A stretch of 56,365 nucleotides of DNA from the NCBI RefSeq assembly GCF_016307205.1, contig NZ_JAEIJD010000014.1, positions 1 to 56,365 of the forward strand, read 5' to 3'. Made by a program: the position numbers and the translations under genes. This DNA comes from Pontibaca salina. GTDB lineage: Bacteria; Pseudomonadota; Alphaproteobacteria; Rhodobacterales; Rhodobacteraceae. The notes under the pieces were generated by a model. It saw only the letters and a list, made by a program, of their open reading frames with translations, did no database searches and had not been told where the DNA came from. This document shows, piece by piece, positions 44,197-51,707 of this stretch (positions within the stretch are counted from its first letter, which is position 1; each line of letters begins with the position of its first letter).

Positions 44197-44936
44197 GCCG
44201 CATTCCTCACGCAGATTTCGGCATCTGTGTCCGGCGCTTCGGCCATGGACCGTGCGCGGAACTGGTTCTCGGCCGTCAGCACATCCGCCGTCGGGCCATG
44301 CGCGACAAGCTCGCGCGCCAGCATCATCGTATCGGGGAAGTATTCGCGCACCGCCTCGAAGTCGTGCAGCACGGCGAGCACCGTGCGCCCTTCGCGGTGC
44401 CAGCGCCGCACAACGCCAAGAAGGTCTGCTGTGGTGCGAACGTCGATCGCAGTGAACGGCTCATCAAGCAGCACCAGCTGCGCATCCTGAAGAAGGACAC
44501 GCGCAAAAAGTGCGCGCTGCATCTGACCGCCCGATAGCGATCCAATAGGGCGCCCCTCGAAACCCGTCAGGCCCACGGCCGAAATCGCGTCGGCGACGCG
44601 GCCGCGCTGCTGCGGGTGCAGCCGACCAAAGGGACCGATCTCGCGCCAGAGCCCCATCGCAACCAGATCAAGCACCGATATCGGGAAGGAGCGATCTATA
44701 TCCGATTGCTGGGGGAGATAGGCAATGTCGTCGCGGCCGAGCGCACCGAAGGTAATCCGACCTTCCAGCGGCGTGAGCGTCCCCGTCACCCCCTTCAAGA
44801 GCGTCGACTTTCCGGCACCATTCGGGCCGACAATGGCCGTCAGACTGCCCTCGGCGATCTCGGCTTGAAGGTGATGTACCGCCGGGTGACGGTCATAGCC
44901 AAGCGTCAGGTTCTGGAATTTAAGCACAGCGGTCAT
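44193..44936 (-). CDS. znuC: Zinc ABC transporter ATPase
   Basis: A 247-residue ABC ATPase. Walker A is GPNGAGKST, the Q-loop is LPQQSDIDR, the signature is LSGGQMQRALFARVL, Walker B is LVLLDEPFTAID and the switch histidine is in LHDFEAV. It has the short C-terminus of metal-type ATPases. I use the ATG at 44936, whose ATGA overlaps the stop of the 43-residue membrane protein; an open frame extends upstream but overlaps that gene and lacks ABC character. Confidence 0.95.
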   Translation of the reverse strand: MTAVLKFQNLTLGYDRHPAVHHLQAEIAEGSLTAIVGPNGAGKSTLLKGVTGTLTPLEGRITFGALGRDDIAYLPQQSDIDRSFPISVLDLVAMGLWREIGPFGRLHPQQRGRVADAISAVGLTGFEGRPIGSLSGGQMQRALFARVLLQDAQLVLLDEPFTAIDVRTTADLLGVVRRWHREGRTVLAVLHDFEAVREYFPDTMMLARELVAHGPTADVLTAENQFRARSMAEAPDTDAEICVRNAA

Positions 44937-45064
44937 CGCGCCCCCGGCGTCGAAGTGGCCCAGAAAAAGCCAGCCCAAAGCAGAGACACGACCAGCGCCA
45001 CGCCGATCAAGCGGGGCACAGCGCCAAGAAGGAGCAGACGAAACATTGCTCTTTGATCCGTCAT
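44933..45064 (-). CDS. 43-residue single-pass membrane protein in zinc operon
   Basis: Small gene between the Zur-like gene and znuC. It starts MTDQRAMFRLLLLGAVPRLI and has one long helix (GVALVVSLLWAGFFWATS), basic N-terminus inside. It has a strong GGAGAGG site, and both ends show ATGA overlaps (45061-45064 with the upstream stop, 44933-44936 with the znuC start). Such exact coupling argues strongly that it is translated. No family was recognised; it may stabilise or regulate the transporter. Confidence 0.72.
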   Translation of the reverse strand: MTDQRAMFRLLLLGAVPRLIGVALVVSLLWAGFFWATSTPGAR

Positions 45065-45441
45065 GCCGGCACCTCTCCTGCACCAAAGGATGGAAAGCGC
45101 CTACGGATCTCGGCCGCGTGGTGTGATGGGTGAAAGCCGAATTTCCCGGCAATACTAGAAAGTTCTGTGCGCAGGTCTGGCGCGACTCTCTTCTTAACAG
45201 ACCCGCAATTATCCCAGATCGATAGGATGGGTACATGCTGGTGCCGGACGCGCTGGCTGGCAATGAAGGCGCTCATCGAGTCGAGGCAGCTCACGCGCCT
45301 ATATTGCGTCAGCGCGGCACGTGCCCGGTAGGTCGAAGGCGATGCGATCTTGAGATTGCTCGCGCGCAGCTCGCTGAACAGGTTGTCGGCGAACAGCGAA
45401 TCATCGCGGCGTCGTAGTGTCTCCAGCACATCCATCTGCAT
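45061..45441 (-). CDS. Degenerate Zur-like Fur-family protein
   Basis: A 126-residue Fur-family protein by overall pattern: a winged-helix part (DNLFSELRASNLKIASPSTYRA, then AALTQYRRVSCLDSMSAFIA) and a dimer part (RHQHVPILSIWDNCGSV, APDLRTELSSIAGKFGF). Zur proteins normally carry two CxxC pairs for structural zinc. Here the first reads W76-D-N-C79 and the second F116-P-S-F119, so three of four cysteines are gone, each by a possible single-base change. DNA binding or zinc sensing may be lost. The ATG at 45441 follows AAGGGAAG; an upstream frame would run over the Zur box. It is the first gene of the zinc operon. Confidence 0.8.
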   Translation of the reverse strand: MQMDVLETLRRRDDSLFADNLFSELRASNLKIASPSTYRARAALTQYRRVSCLDSMSAFIASQRVRHQHVPILSIWDNCGSVKKRVAPDLRTELSSIAGKFGFHPSHHAAEIRRRFPSFGAGEVPA

Positions 45442-45501
45442 TTTCTTTCTTCCCTTGCCCAAGATCCGCCTCCGTACATTCACGGGGGGACCCATATGCA
45501 A

Positions 45502-45516
45502 TGTTATCACATAACA
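45502..45516. promoter_or_regulatory. Zur box upstream of zinc operon
   Basis: Perfect palindrome TGTTAT-CAC-ATAACA, 61 bases before the ATG of the Zur-like gene. It matches the core of known Zur sites (TGTTATAnTATAACA). Expected effect: repression of the whole zur-like/znuCBA/GTPase operon when zinc is plentiful. Confidence 0.8.
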
Positions 45517-45799
45517 CAAGTCCAGCAGAAAATAAGGCGCCTGGCGTCAATGCTCCTCATCCAGTTCAGCACGCTTACGCCTGATTCCGCATCACCGTGT
45601 AGTCGCCCGTGATCGCGACGACGGCCGATCCATCCGGCAGCATCTTCGATGCTTCTGCCGCATTTTGCGACCGGCGGCCTTGCCGCCACGAGGCATCCAC
45701 CGCATCGGCTCAGGCAGCTATGACGAGTTAATTAAGTCTTGGCAGCAGTTACAGTCTGACAATACCGGACACCTCAGAATACCCTAATCGGGGCGCACA
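45517..45799. other. Intergenic stretch after iron-type ABC genes
   Basis: About 280 bases between the zinc operon promoter and the end of the next minus-strand operon. The minus strand contains a short open stretch (SQNAAEASKMLPDGSAVVAI and a few more residues before a stop) that looks like a gene end but could not be assigned. Confidence 0.35.
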
Positions 45800-46588
45800 T
45801 TACTTGCGCGTCCTCTCTGTTTCACACCCAAGACACTGAAAGCGGAACAGGGTTGAATTATCGGCTGGATCGCGCAGCGGGGTGGCGCGGACCCGAAAGA
45901 TGGCGGCAAGACGTTCAGGGGTTAGCACCTCTGCTGGTGAACCGCAGGCGATAAGGTGCCCGCTTTCCATCACGCCCAGCCGGTCGCACTCCATAGCTTG
46001 GTTAAGGTCATGCAGCGCCAGGATCACTGTGACCGGCAAACGGCTGACCAGTCGCAAAAGGGCAAGCTGGTGATGAATATCCAGATGGTTTGTCGGCTCA
46101 TCGAGCAGTAAAAGGCGGGGGCGCTGCGCAAGTGCGCGGGCTATCTGCACTCTTTGACGTTCGCCGCCTGATAACGTGGACCACCCCTGCGCGACACGGT
46201 CTGCCATTCCAACAGCGTCCAGTGCTTCGCGCACGATATCGGCGTCTTGAGGCCCGAACGGGACAACTGCCGAAAGCCATGGTGTCCGGCCCAGTTCCAC
46301 CACATCGCACACGCTCAATGCATCCGACGTCTCGACCTGCTGTTCCACAAATGCAATGCGCCGGGCTACTTCCTGGCGGGACAAGCTCACCAACGGAACA
46401 TCATTCAGCAGGACCGAGCCTTCGGCACGCGGCACCAATCCCGCCATCAGGCGCAGTAACGTGGATTTACCAGAACCATTTGGCCCAATAAGGCCAAAGG
46501 TCTCGCCGGGCGCAATATCCAGCGTCACATCTGACACGATTTGACGCGCCCCTGCTGCCCAGCCAAGCGCTGTTGTTGCCAGTCTCAT
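45800..46588 (-). CDS. Iron/heme-type ABC transporter ATPase (FecE-like)
   Basis: A 262-residue ABC ATPase of the siderophore/heme/cobalamin class. Walker A is GPNGSGKST, the Q-loop is FVEQQVETSDALSV, the signature is LSGGERQRVQIARAL, Walker B is RLLLLDEPTNHLD and LALHDLNQAM holds the switch histidine. SVCDVVELGRTPW is typical of FecE-like proteins. It overlaps the permease gene by four bases. The short cysteine-containing tail (FQCLGCETERTRK) is unusual. Confidence 0.93.
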   Translation of the reverse strand: MRLATTALGWAAGARQIVSDVTLDIAPGETFGLIGPNGSGKSTLLRLMAGLVPRAEGSVLLNDVPLVSLSRQEVARRIAFVEQQVETSDALSVCDVVELGRTPWLSAVVPFGPQDADIVREALDAVGMADRVAQGWSTLSGGERQRVQIARALAQRPRLLLLDEPTNHLDIHHQLALLRLVSRLPVTVILALHDLNQAMECDRLGVMESGHLIACGSPAEVLTPERLAAIFRVRATPLRDPADNSTLFRFQCLGCETERTRK

Positions 46589-47652
46589 AACCGCCTCCGG
46601 TTATGAATAATAATCAGTGCGAAGCCGGGTGCGCCGACAAGTGCCGTCACCACCCCGATTGGGATCACTTGACCGGGGATCAACATGCGCGAGACGAAAT
46701 CGGTCGCTATCAGAAACACCGCCCCTGCCAGCGCCGAAGCCGGGATTAAACGTGCATGACGCGGACCTACTACCAAGCGTATCGCATGAGGGATCACCAA
46801 CCCGACAAACCCGATGGAACCCACAAGGCTGACCATGGTTGCCGTCATCAGCGTTGCCACGCCGATCAGCATGACCTGCACACGCCGCACGGAAACCCCA
46901 AGCGATGCAGCGGCATTTGCACCAAAAGAAAATGCATCCATCGAGCGCACGAACGCCAAGCATACCAAAAGACCGAACCCCGCCGCGGGTAACGCTAGCC
47001 AGACATCAGGCCAGCGTACCACCGAAAGATTTCCCAAGAGCCAGAACATGATGCCACGTGCCTGTTCGGCATTCGCGGATTTAGCAATGAGAAAAGATGT
47101 TATCGCATTGAATAGCGCAGATCCGGCGACACCTGCCAGCACCAGTTGGGCCGAGCCACCCCCCGCCGCGCGAGCCAAGGCAGCCACCAGTATAAACGCG
47201 AGAACCGCGCCTGCGAACGCGCCGCCTGAGATACCAATCATCCCGCCGCCCAACCCAAGGATCGTTACTGCGACCGCCCCAGTAGAGGCCCCCGCAGACA
47301 CACCCAAAAGGTAGGGGTCGGCCAGCGCATTGCGCACCAATGCTTGCAATACCACTCCTGAGAGCGCCAAACCTGCACCACAGGCCGCCGCGACCAGCGT
47401 GCGCGGCAAGCGGTAATTCCAGATAATACCGGCATCAATCAGGTCGACCTCATATCCGGCACCCCACAGATTGTTGGCAGTAACCGCTGCCACCATTGGA
47501 AGCGGCAACGGTGTTTCGCCAATGGCAACCCCGGCAAGGACTGCCGCCAATAGAACGATGCCTCCCGGCACGCCCCACAGCGCCACTGGACGCAGCAGTG
47601 CTCTCAACACAGTTTTGCGCGGCATTACGCCGGATACCAATGGATAGCTCAC
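46585..47652 (-). CDS. FecCD-type ABC permease
   Basis: A 355-residue inner-membrane permease with about ten helices. Family motifs: YRLPRTLVAAACGAGLALSG, VRNALADPYLLGVSAGASTG, LAGVAGSALFNAITSF, WLLGNLSVVRW and GSIGFVGLVIPHAIRL, which contains the ATPase-coupling loop. It would import a siderophore, heme, cobalamin or similar chelate. Its start overlaps the stop of the truncated binding-protein gene by four bases; a later ATG at 47625 is also possible. Confidence 0.94.
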   Translation of the reverse strand: MSYPLVSGVMPRKTVLRALLRPVALWGVPGGIVLLAAVLAGVAIGETPLPLPMVAAVTANNLWGAGYEVDLIDAGIIWNYRLPRTLVAAACGAGLALSGVVLQALVRNALADPYLLGVSAGASTGAVAVTILGLGGGMIGISGGAFAGAVLAFILVAALARAAGGGSAQLVLAGVAGSALFNAITSFLIAKSANAEQARGIMFWLLGNLSVVRWPDVWLALPAAGFGLLVCLAFVRSMDAFSFGANAAASLGVSVRRVQVMLIGVATLMTATMVSLVGSIGFVGLVIPHAIRLVVGPRHARLIPASALAGAVFLIATDFVSRMLIPGQVIPIGVVTALVGAPGFALIIIHNRRRL

Positions 47653-48050
47653 TCCAATTCAAACGCTTGTAGCGCCTCGGCCAATGTTTCCAAAGCATCC
47701 ACATTGCGGATCGAGGGGTCCATAGAATGGCCGTCAAGAATAACAATGCGGTCATTTTTCACCGCATCCATTTGGCTGGTTACTGGGTCTGACTTCAGGA
47801 ACTCCAGTTTCTTTTCCACATCATCCGCCGGGAATCGGCGACGCTCCATCCGGGCCAGCACGACAATGGAGGGATTGGCGCGTGCGATGCTTTCCCAACT
47901 GACAGTTGGCCATTCCTCATCGCTTTGCACGACGTTTCTTAGGCCCAGTTTTTCCATCATATATCCAGGGACACCTTTGGCTCCTGCAACATAGGGGTCA
48001 ATGTCCAACTCGGCAGATGAGAACCAGAATACGGACGAAACATCGGCCAC
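47649..48050 (-). pseudogene. Truncated chelate-binding protein (C-terminal half)
   Basis: A 133-residue open frame matching only the C-terminal lobe of a class III periplasmic binding protein (FepB/BtuF type): VFWFSSAELDIDPYVAGAKG, LGLRNVVQSDEEWPTVSWES, NPSIVVLARM and VKNDRIVILDGHSMDPSIRN. The N-terminal lobe and signal peptide are absent, and no related coding continues upstream of 48050. The 5' part was evidently lost, along with the promoter of this operon. The permease and ATPase downstream are intact but have no obvious promoter or partner here. Confidence 0.8.
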
Positions 48051-48139
48051 ATGAGGAACGCAGTCGCCTGATCAGAAGCCCACTCAAGGGCACCACCTGA
48101 GGGATGGTTTTTCGCCTGCTGATTTGGCTGATGACCAGC

Positions 48140-48179
48140 CTCTGGCAGGTAATCGCTCTGCTAATAACACCTGCCAGAG
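48140..48179. terminator. Perfect 11-base hairpin at gene-fragment junction
   Basis: Arms CTCTGGCAGGT (48140-48150) and ACCTGCCAGAG (48169-48179) with an 18-base loop, beside a smaller repeat (GGCTG/CAGCC, 48126-48140). It lies between the nickel-type transporter stop (48232) and the truncated binding protein. It may be the terminator of the transporter operon or the scar of an element end. Confidence 0.45.
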
Positions 48180-48231
48180 CGGAACCATACGCCGCGATGG
48201 CCGCATAAAGCCATTGTTTAGCTCGACCCCA

Positions 48232-49113
48232 TTAGCTCAGATATGGCAGCAACATGCCGATACTGACGGCGGCAATCACGATTCCACCTGTAACATGCAG
48301 CGCGGCGGAGACGGTGTGAACGCCATTGCCGCCTCGCGCGGTAAGTCCCGCAAGTCGCCGCGCCGCAACGCCAGAGATGGCAATCGTCAGGTTGAACGCG
48401 GCAGTCCCAAGCCCCATCGCGATTACCGCAAGACATCCTATAGCGAAGGCGTTGAAACGTGCCGCGATAACGAGAACGAAGAGAGCGCCCGTGCAAGGTC
48501 TCATCACGATGCTGGCAATCAACGCGATCGCATCGCGGGCCGAGGTAAGCGTCGTCACGTCATTGACGCTTGGACCGTGCGCATGACCACAGCAGACGTG
48601 TGCTGTATGCTTGTGTTGGCCCATTCTGTGCCACGTCCGTAGACCCCGTAAGATCAGAACTCCGCCAATCGCAGCAATCGCTGCATAACTCGCGGGCGCG
48701 AGCCAGATTTCGGTTATGTTCGCCAATTCACCAGACTGTATTTGCAGCAGGAAAACGAGGCTTCCCACCAATAAGATGGCTGTCGCGGCCTGAGCGAGGC
48801 TAGACAGTACAGTCAGTATGCCAAGTCGCTTCAGAGTCGCGCTACTGGCAAGGGCCGCCCCGCCAATCAGGACCTTCCCGTGACCTGGCCCAAGTGCATG
48901 GAAGAAACCATAGGCTGCAGTTGCACTGCACAATGTCCAGATCGCCAAGGGATCGCCGGCCTGAATACCCCGTAACGCGCCAGCCATGGCATTTTGGAAC
49001 GTGCGCTGCTCGCCAGCGGCCCATTGCTGAACCTCCAACCACGGTACAAAGCTCCACCCGGTGGCACCAATTACCAACACGCACAGGATAATTATTCCGA
49101 ATTTCACCCACAT
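48232..49113 (-). CDS. NicO-type nickel/cobalt (or zinc) transporter
   Basis: A 293-residue inner-membrane transporter of the NicO/RcnA group with about seven helices. The signature is FFHALGPGHGKVLIGG with H72 and H79 in the first helix pair. A histidine/cysteine-rich loop at 162-180 (WHRMGQHKHTAHVCCGHAHG) should bind metal. Its start overlaps the DUF1007 gene by ten bases. The usual substrate is nickel or cobalt. Placement behind a ZnuA relic and a Zur-like box raises the chance of a zinc role here. Confidence 0.9.
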   Translation of the reverse strand: MWVKFGIIILCVLVIGATGWSFVPWLEVQQWAAGEQRTFQNAMAGALRGIQAGDPLAIWTLCSATAAYGFFHALGPGHGKVLIGGAALASSATLKRLGILTVLSSLAQAATAILLVGSLVFLLQIQSGELANITEIWLAPASYAAIAAIGGVLILRGLRTWHRMGQHKHTAHVCCGHAHGPSVNDVTTLTSARDAIALIASIVMRPCTGALFVLVIAARFNAFAIGCLAVIAMGLGTAAFNLTIAISGVAARRLAGLTARGGNGVHTVSAALHVTGGIVIAAVSIGMLLPYLS

Positions 49114-49757
49114 GTCAGGCGAACCTCATCAGAAAAGAGACGTCCGACATTCTGCTGTGTGGGCATTTCTTCGCGCGACAGGGCGGCAAGCAGCTGTTGC
49201 AGTTCACTTTCTGCTGCGCTTGGCTCAAATGAAATGATTTGTGCATAGCAGTCTTCTGGTAGTTTTTGGCCGTCGTTCGCTGGCAGGATAGTATAGGCGT
49301 AATAGAATACGGGGTCATATAGACGCAGAATAGCAGGCGTACTGTCGATGGTGACAGGCTGTGACAAGGGCAGTTCGAAAGACACTTCCAACCGATTTTT
49401 CTCAAGTGTGACCACCGCAGCTTCGGGTCGCCCAAGCGGGTAATCTTGTCCGGCGACTTCGAGGTAGGTATCGCCTTTGTATTCCGGACCCCAATTCGTT
49501 TCACCCTCTATGACCGCCGCTCGGTCTTCGTCGTTCAGAAAACCGTCACCGTCTTTGTCCAAACTCAGCGTTTCAAAGAGGATCAGCGTCGTAAATTCAT
49601 CATAGGTCCACGATATATGAAGCGCCCTTAAGTGCCCGCTGTCATCAAAGATGAACCCTGTGCGGGCATCAACGAAGACATGAGGATGTGCCTTGGCAGG
49701 ATCACCAAGGCACATCAGACAAAGCAACAGGCTCCAGAAACTACGTACCACGCTCAA
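49104..49757 (-). CDS. DUF1007 periplasmic metal-related protein
   Basis: A 217-residue exported protein. The signal peptide is residues 1-23, giving a mature N-terminus HPHVFVD with H24 and H26, a likely metal site. An EF-hand-like loop DKDGDGFLNDED is at 66-77, and SWTYDEFTTLILFETL is typical of DUF1007. The family accompanies NicO transporters and probably hands over or buffers metal in the periplasm. It overlaps the upstream znuA fragment by four bases. Confidence 0.9.
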   Translation of the reverse strand: MSVVRSFWSLLLCLMCLGDPAKAHPHVFVDARTGFIFDDSGHLRALHISWTYDEFTTLILFETLSLDKDGDGFLNDEDRAAVIEGETNWGPEYKGDTYLEVAGQDYPLGRPEAAVVTLEKNRLEVSFELPLSQPVTIDSTPAILRLYDPVFYYAYTILPANDGQKLPEDCYAQIISFEPSAAESELQQLLAALSREEMPTQQNVGRLFSDEVRLTCG

Positions 49758-50017
49758 CCTGTGTTTTGGTTTCGGTCAATGCCCTTCCAGAACAGATCCG
49801 CGACTTGCAAAGACTGCGTTTCAGATGGGCGAAGGCTGTATTGATGTGGGGTGGTTCCCTGTCGCATTATCAAGTTAGGCGTGCCGAGTCCTCCCATCAA
49901 CCGCGCGACCAATGAGTGTACAGGGGCAATATCAGCAGCAATTTTGGAGACGTTCGCAAAAGCTGCGCCACCCATCAAAATAGCGGTGAATGTAAGGGAA
50001 AGAGGGTTTCTCGACAT
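49754..50017 (-). pseudogene. Truncated ZnuA-like binding protein (N-terminal part)
   Basis: A 87-residue frame from the ATG at 50017 (behind GGAGAG). It has a signal peptide, then IAADIAPVHSLVARLMGGLG and MRQGTTPHQYSLRPSETQSL, the N-terminal segment of ZnuA with the first zinc histidine (TPHQYSLRP). After LQVADLFWKG the frame ends in unrelated residues and stops, so about 70 percent of the protein is missing. The remaining start may still serve to drive translation of the coupled DUF1007 gene. Confidence 0.8.
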
Positions 50018-50064
50018 CGGGCTCTCCATGTAATCTCACTGCTTTACGGATGAGCTATCTGAGG

Positions 50065-50079
50065 TGTGATAATATGACA
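50065..50079. promoter_or_regulatory. Second Zur-box-like palindrome
   Basis: TGTGATA-A-TATGACA, 48 bases before the start of the ZnuA relic. It matches the Zur core TGTTATAnTATAACA at all but two positions. It would place znuA', DUF1007 and the NicO transporter under zinc control. Confidence 0.6.
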
Positions 50080-50150
50080 AGTGACGACGGCAAACTAAAC
50101 ACCGAAGACGGTCCTCTGTTGTTTGACGTCAGCACTCGTGGGACAGATTT

Positions 50151-50282
50151 GAGGATTTGAACAACGTCACACCAGCCGACGTATACTTTGGCAGGGACAA
50201 AGCCATTCTAAGAGAAAGGGAGAAAATCAAGAAACAGACAATCCAATGCCGCCGCTTGCAACATCAAAAACAAGCCGCATAA
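50151..50282 (+). pseudogene. IS transposase C-terminal remnant (copy 2)
   Basis: Encodes NNVTPADVYFGRDKAILRER then EKIKKQTIQCRRLQHQKQAA and a stop, the same C-terminal tail as the remnant at 38844-39026 but with the tyrosine of TPADVYFGR intact. Everything upstream of this tail is missing. Same orientation as copy 1. Confidence 0.8.
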
Positions 50283-50297
50283 TCAGTCACGCAACCG

Positions 50298-50355
50298 AAC
50301 CAGAGCCTCCAATGTTCAAGCCGCTCTGATGTCCCATTTTATATGACGACGGACA
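50298..50355 (+). repeat. IS right end, copy 2
   Basis: Begins CCAGAGCCTCCAA and ends TTTTATATGACGACGGACA at 50355. It shares these with copy 1 (39041-39099) and shares CCGCTCTGATGT with the inverted copy 3 at 51381-51420. Confidence 0.75.
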
Positions 50356-50429
50356 ATCCAGGATTGTAGCAGCTCTCCGATTACTGAGATTTAAGTCCGA
50401 GTTGCAACGCTCGCATCAGATCAATTCGG

Positions 50430-51356
50430 TCAACCAGCGCGATCGGGGTCGGTGGTGAAGGCGATGGTCAACCAGCGCTGGCGAGGATCACCGCCGACAG
50501 CAGCGCCTATACGGTCGCGGAGCGCGTCCCATTCTTCGAGTCGGCGTGGCGGTTGATCGGTGGGAACGATAAAATACAGCTCGATCTGCGTACCACGACC
50601 CACGCGAGCGGCATAGGCGCGATGGCCGCGAAAGCCCTCTTCGCTCATGATTTCATCGGCGACCCGCTCAACCTTTTGCAACAGATCGTCTGGGGTTATC
50701 AGCAGCACCTCGGCCACCGCGCGACGCAGTGTGCGGATCGGAACGGGCACCAATACCAGCCCAACCAGCAGCAGCACCGCCGGGTCGATATAGGGCAAAA
50801 GCCAACTGTAATCCGAGCCGTCAAGCATATATCCGATCGCAAAGGCAATCAGCAGCGACAACGTGATGCCGCCCGCCATTATCCAGCCCTGCACGTCCAT
50901 TTTGATGAAGTCAGACCCGATCCGGCGATTGGCGCGATGCTCATACCAGCCCATTCCTGCGCATATGGCGAAGACAGCCACTGCGTAGGCAATAGCGGGA
51001 CCAAATTCAATCGTCCGCCCGCCGCTGAGCAAGCTCATCACGGCGCTGAAAATAGCATAGATGGTGACACTCAGAAGGAGCGTTGCGTTCAGCGTCAGAA
51101 CCAAGGGCTCAAGATGCCAAAAGCCCATGCTGAATCGACGACGAAGATGCTCGGGTAAATCATTTGTAACCGTTGAGCGTGTAATCAGCCGCGCGACAAA
51201 TAACGACAGCACCGTCATCGCTGCATCGACCAGCGAGAATACGCCATCGAACAGGATCGCGAATGAACCCGACCCGATGCCAAACACGATGCCGAGCACA
51301 GATACCAGCAGGATCGCAACGAGCGATCGCTTCAAGATTGTTTCTTCGGTCGGCAT
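50430..51356 (-). CDS. Cation diffusion facilitator (metal efflux)
   Basis: A 308-residue inner-membrane CDF transporter with six helices. SGSFAILFDGVFSLVDAAMT in helix two carries D37 and D44. A second acidic site lies at FIKMDVQGWIMAGG in helix five, and a cytoplasmic C-terminal domain covers about 215-308 (LQKVERVADEIMSEEGFRGH). Its expected role is proton-driven export of zinc, iron or cobalt. The ATG at 51356 follows AGGA; a longer frame starting in the adjacent IS end is discarded. It is flanked on both sides by related IS ends in opposite orientation. Confidence 0.9.
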   Translation of the reverse strand: MPTEETILKRSLVAILLVSVLGIVFGIGSGSFAILFDGVFSLVDAAMTVLSLFVARLITRSTVTNDLPEHLRRRFSMGFWHLEPLVLTLNATLLLSVTIYAIFSAVMSLLSGGRTIEFGPAIAYAVAVFAICAGMGWYEHRANRRIGSDFIKMDVQGWIMAGGITLSLLIAFAIGYMLDGSDYSWLLPYIDPAVLLLVGLVLVPVPIRTLRRAVAEVLLITPDDLLQKVERVADEIMSEEGFRGHRAYAARVGRGTQIELYFIVPTDQPPRRLEEWDALRDRIGAAVGGDPRQRWLTIAFTTDPDRAG

Positions 51357-51380
51357 TTGGATCCTGTTTCTGCTCGTTGA

Positions 51381-51420
51381 GTTCCGCATCAAATAAAACG
51401 GAACATCAGAGCGGTTTGAG
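51381..51420 (-). repeat. IS end, copy 3 (inverted)
   Basis: Read on the minus strand: TCAAACCGCTCTGATGT, then TCCGTTTTATTTGATGCGGA. It matches copy 2 (CCGCTCTGATGT-CCCATTTTAT-A-TGACG) with a few differences. It ends 25 bases before the CDF start, so it may have replaced the original CDF promoter region. Confidence 0.6.
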
Positions 51421-51707
51421 TTTAGCATGAACCCCCGCTGAAGTGGTTCGTCGACGCGGTTGGCGGGATGCCCGCGTGCGATGGCCTCGAACTTGGCCTG
51501 AAGGCATCAGATCATATAGTCGATCGAGGCGGTCCTCTCGAAAAGCAGGGCGCTAAAACATTAGCGTGGTGGCAATTTGTTGGCTGTTAGCATTGGTCAA
51601 GGAAGGCTCCAAGCCGACTTCGGCTGCGGCGCAACGTCTCATGGTACGACACCTTATCAACCTCGGGTTGTCGTTGTGGGAGGGCAGGACGGATTGGAGG
51701 AGCTGTC
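51421..51707. other. Intergenic stretch between IS end and integrase
   Basis: About 290 bases with no recognisable gene. The last bases carry the strong GGAGGAG ribosome site of the integrase fragment. Confidence 0.4.

Noticed and set aside
48050-48231. Cobalamin riboswitch before the chelate transporter
   Set aside because: The CCTGCC and GGTG elements are present by chance within hairpin arms; the conserved core order of the riboswitch is not there.
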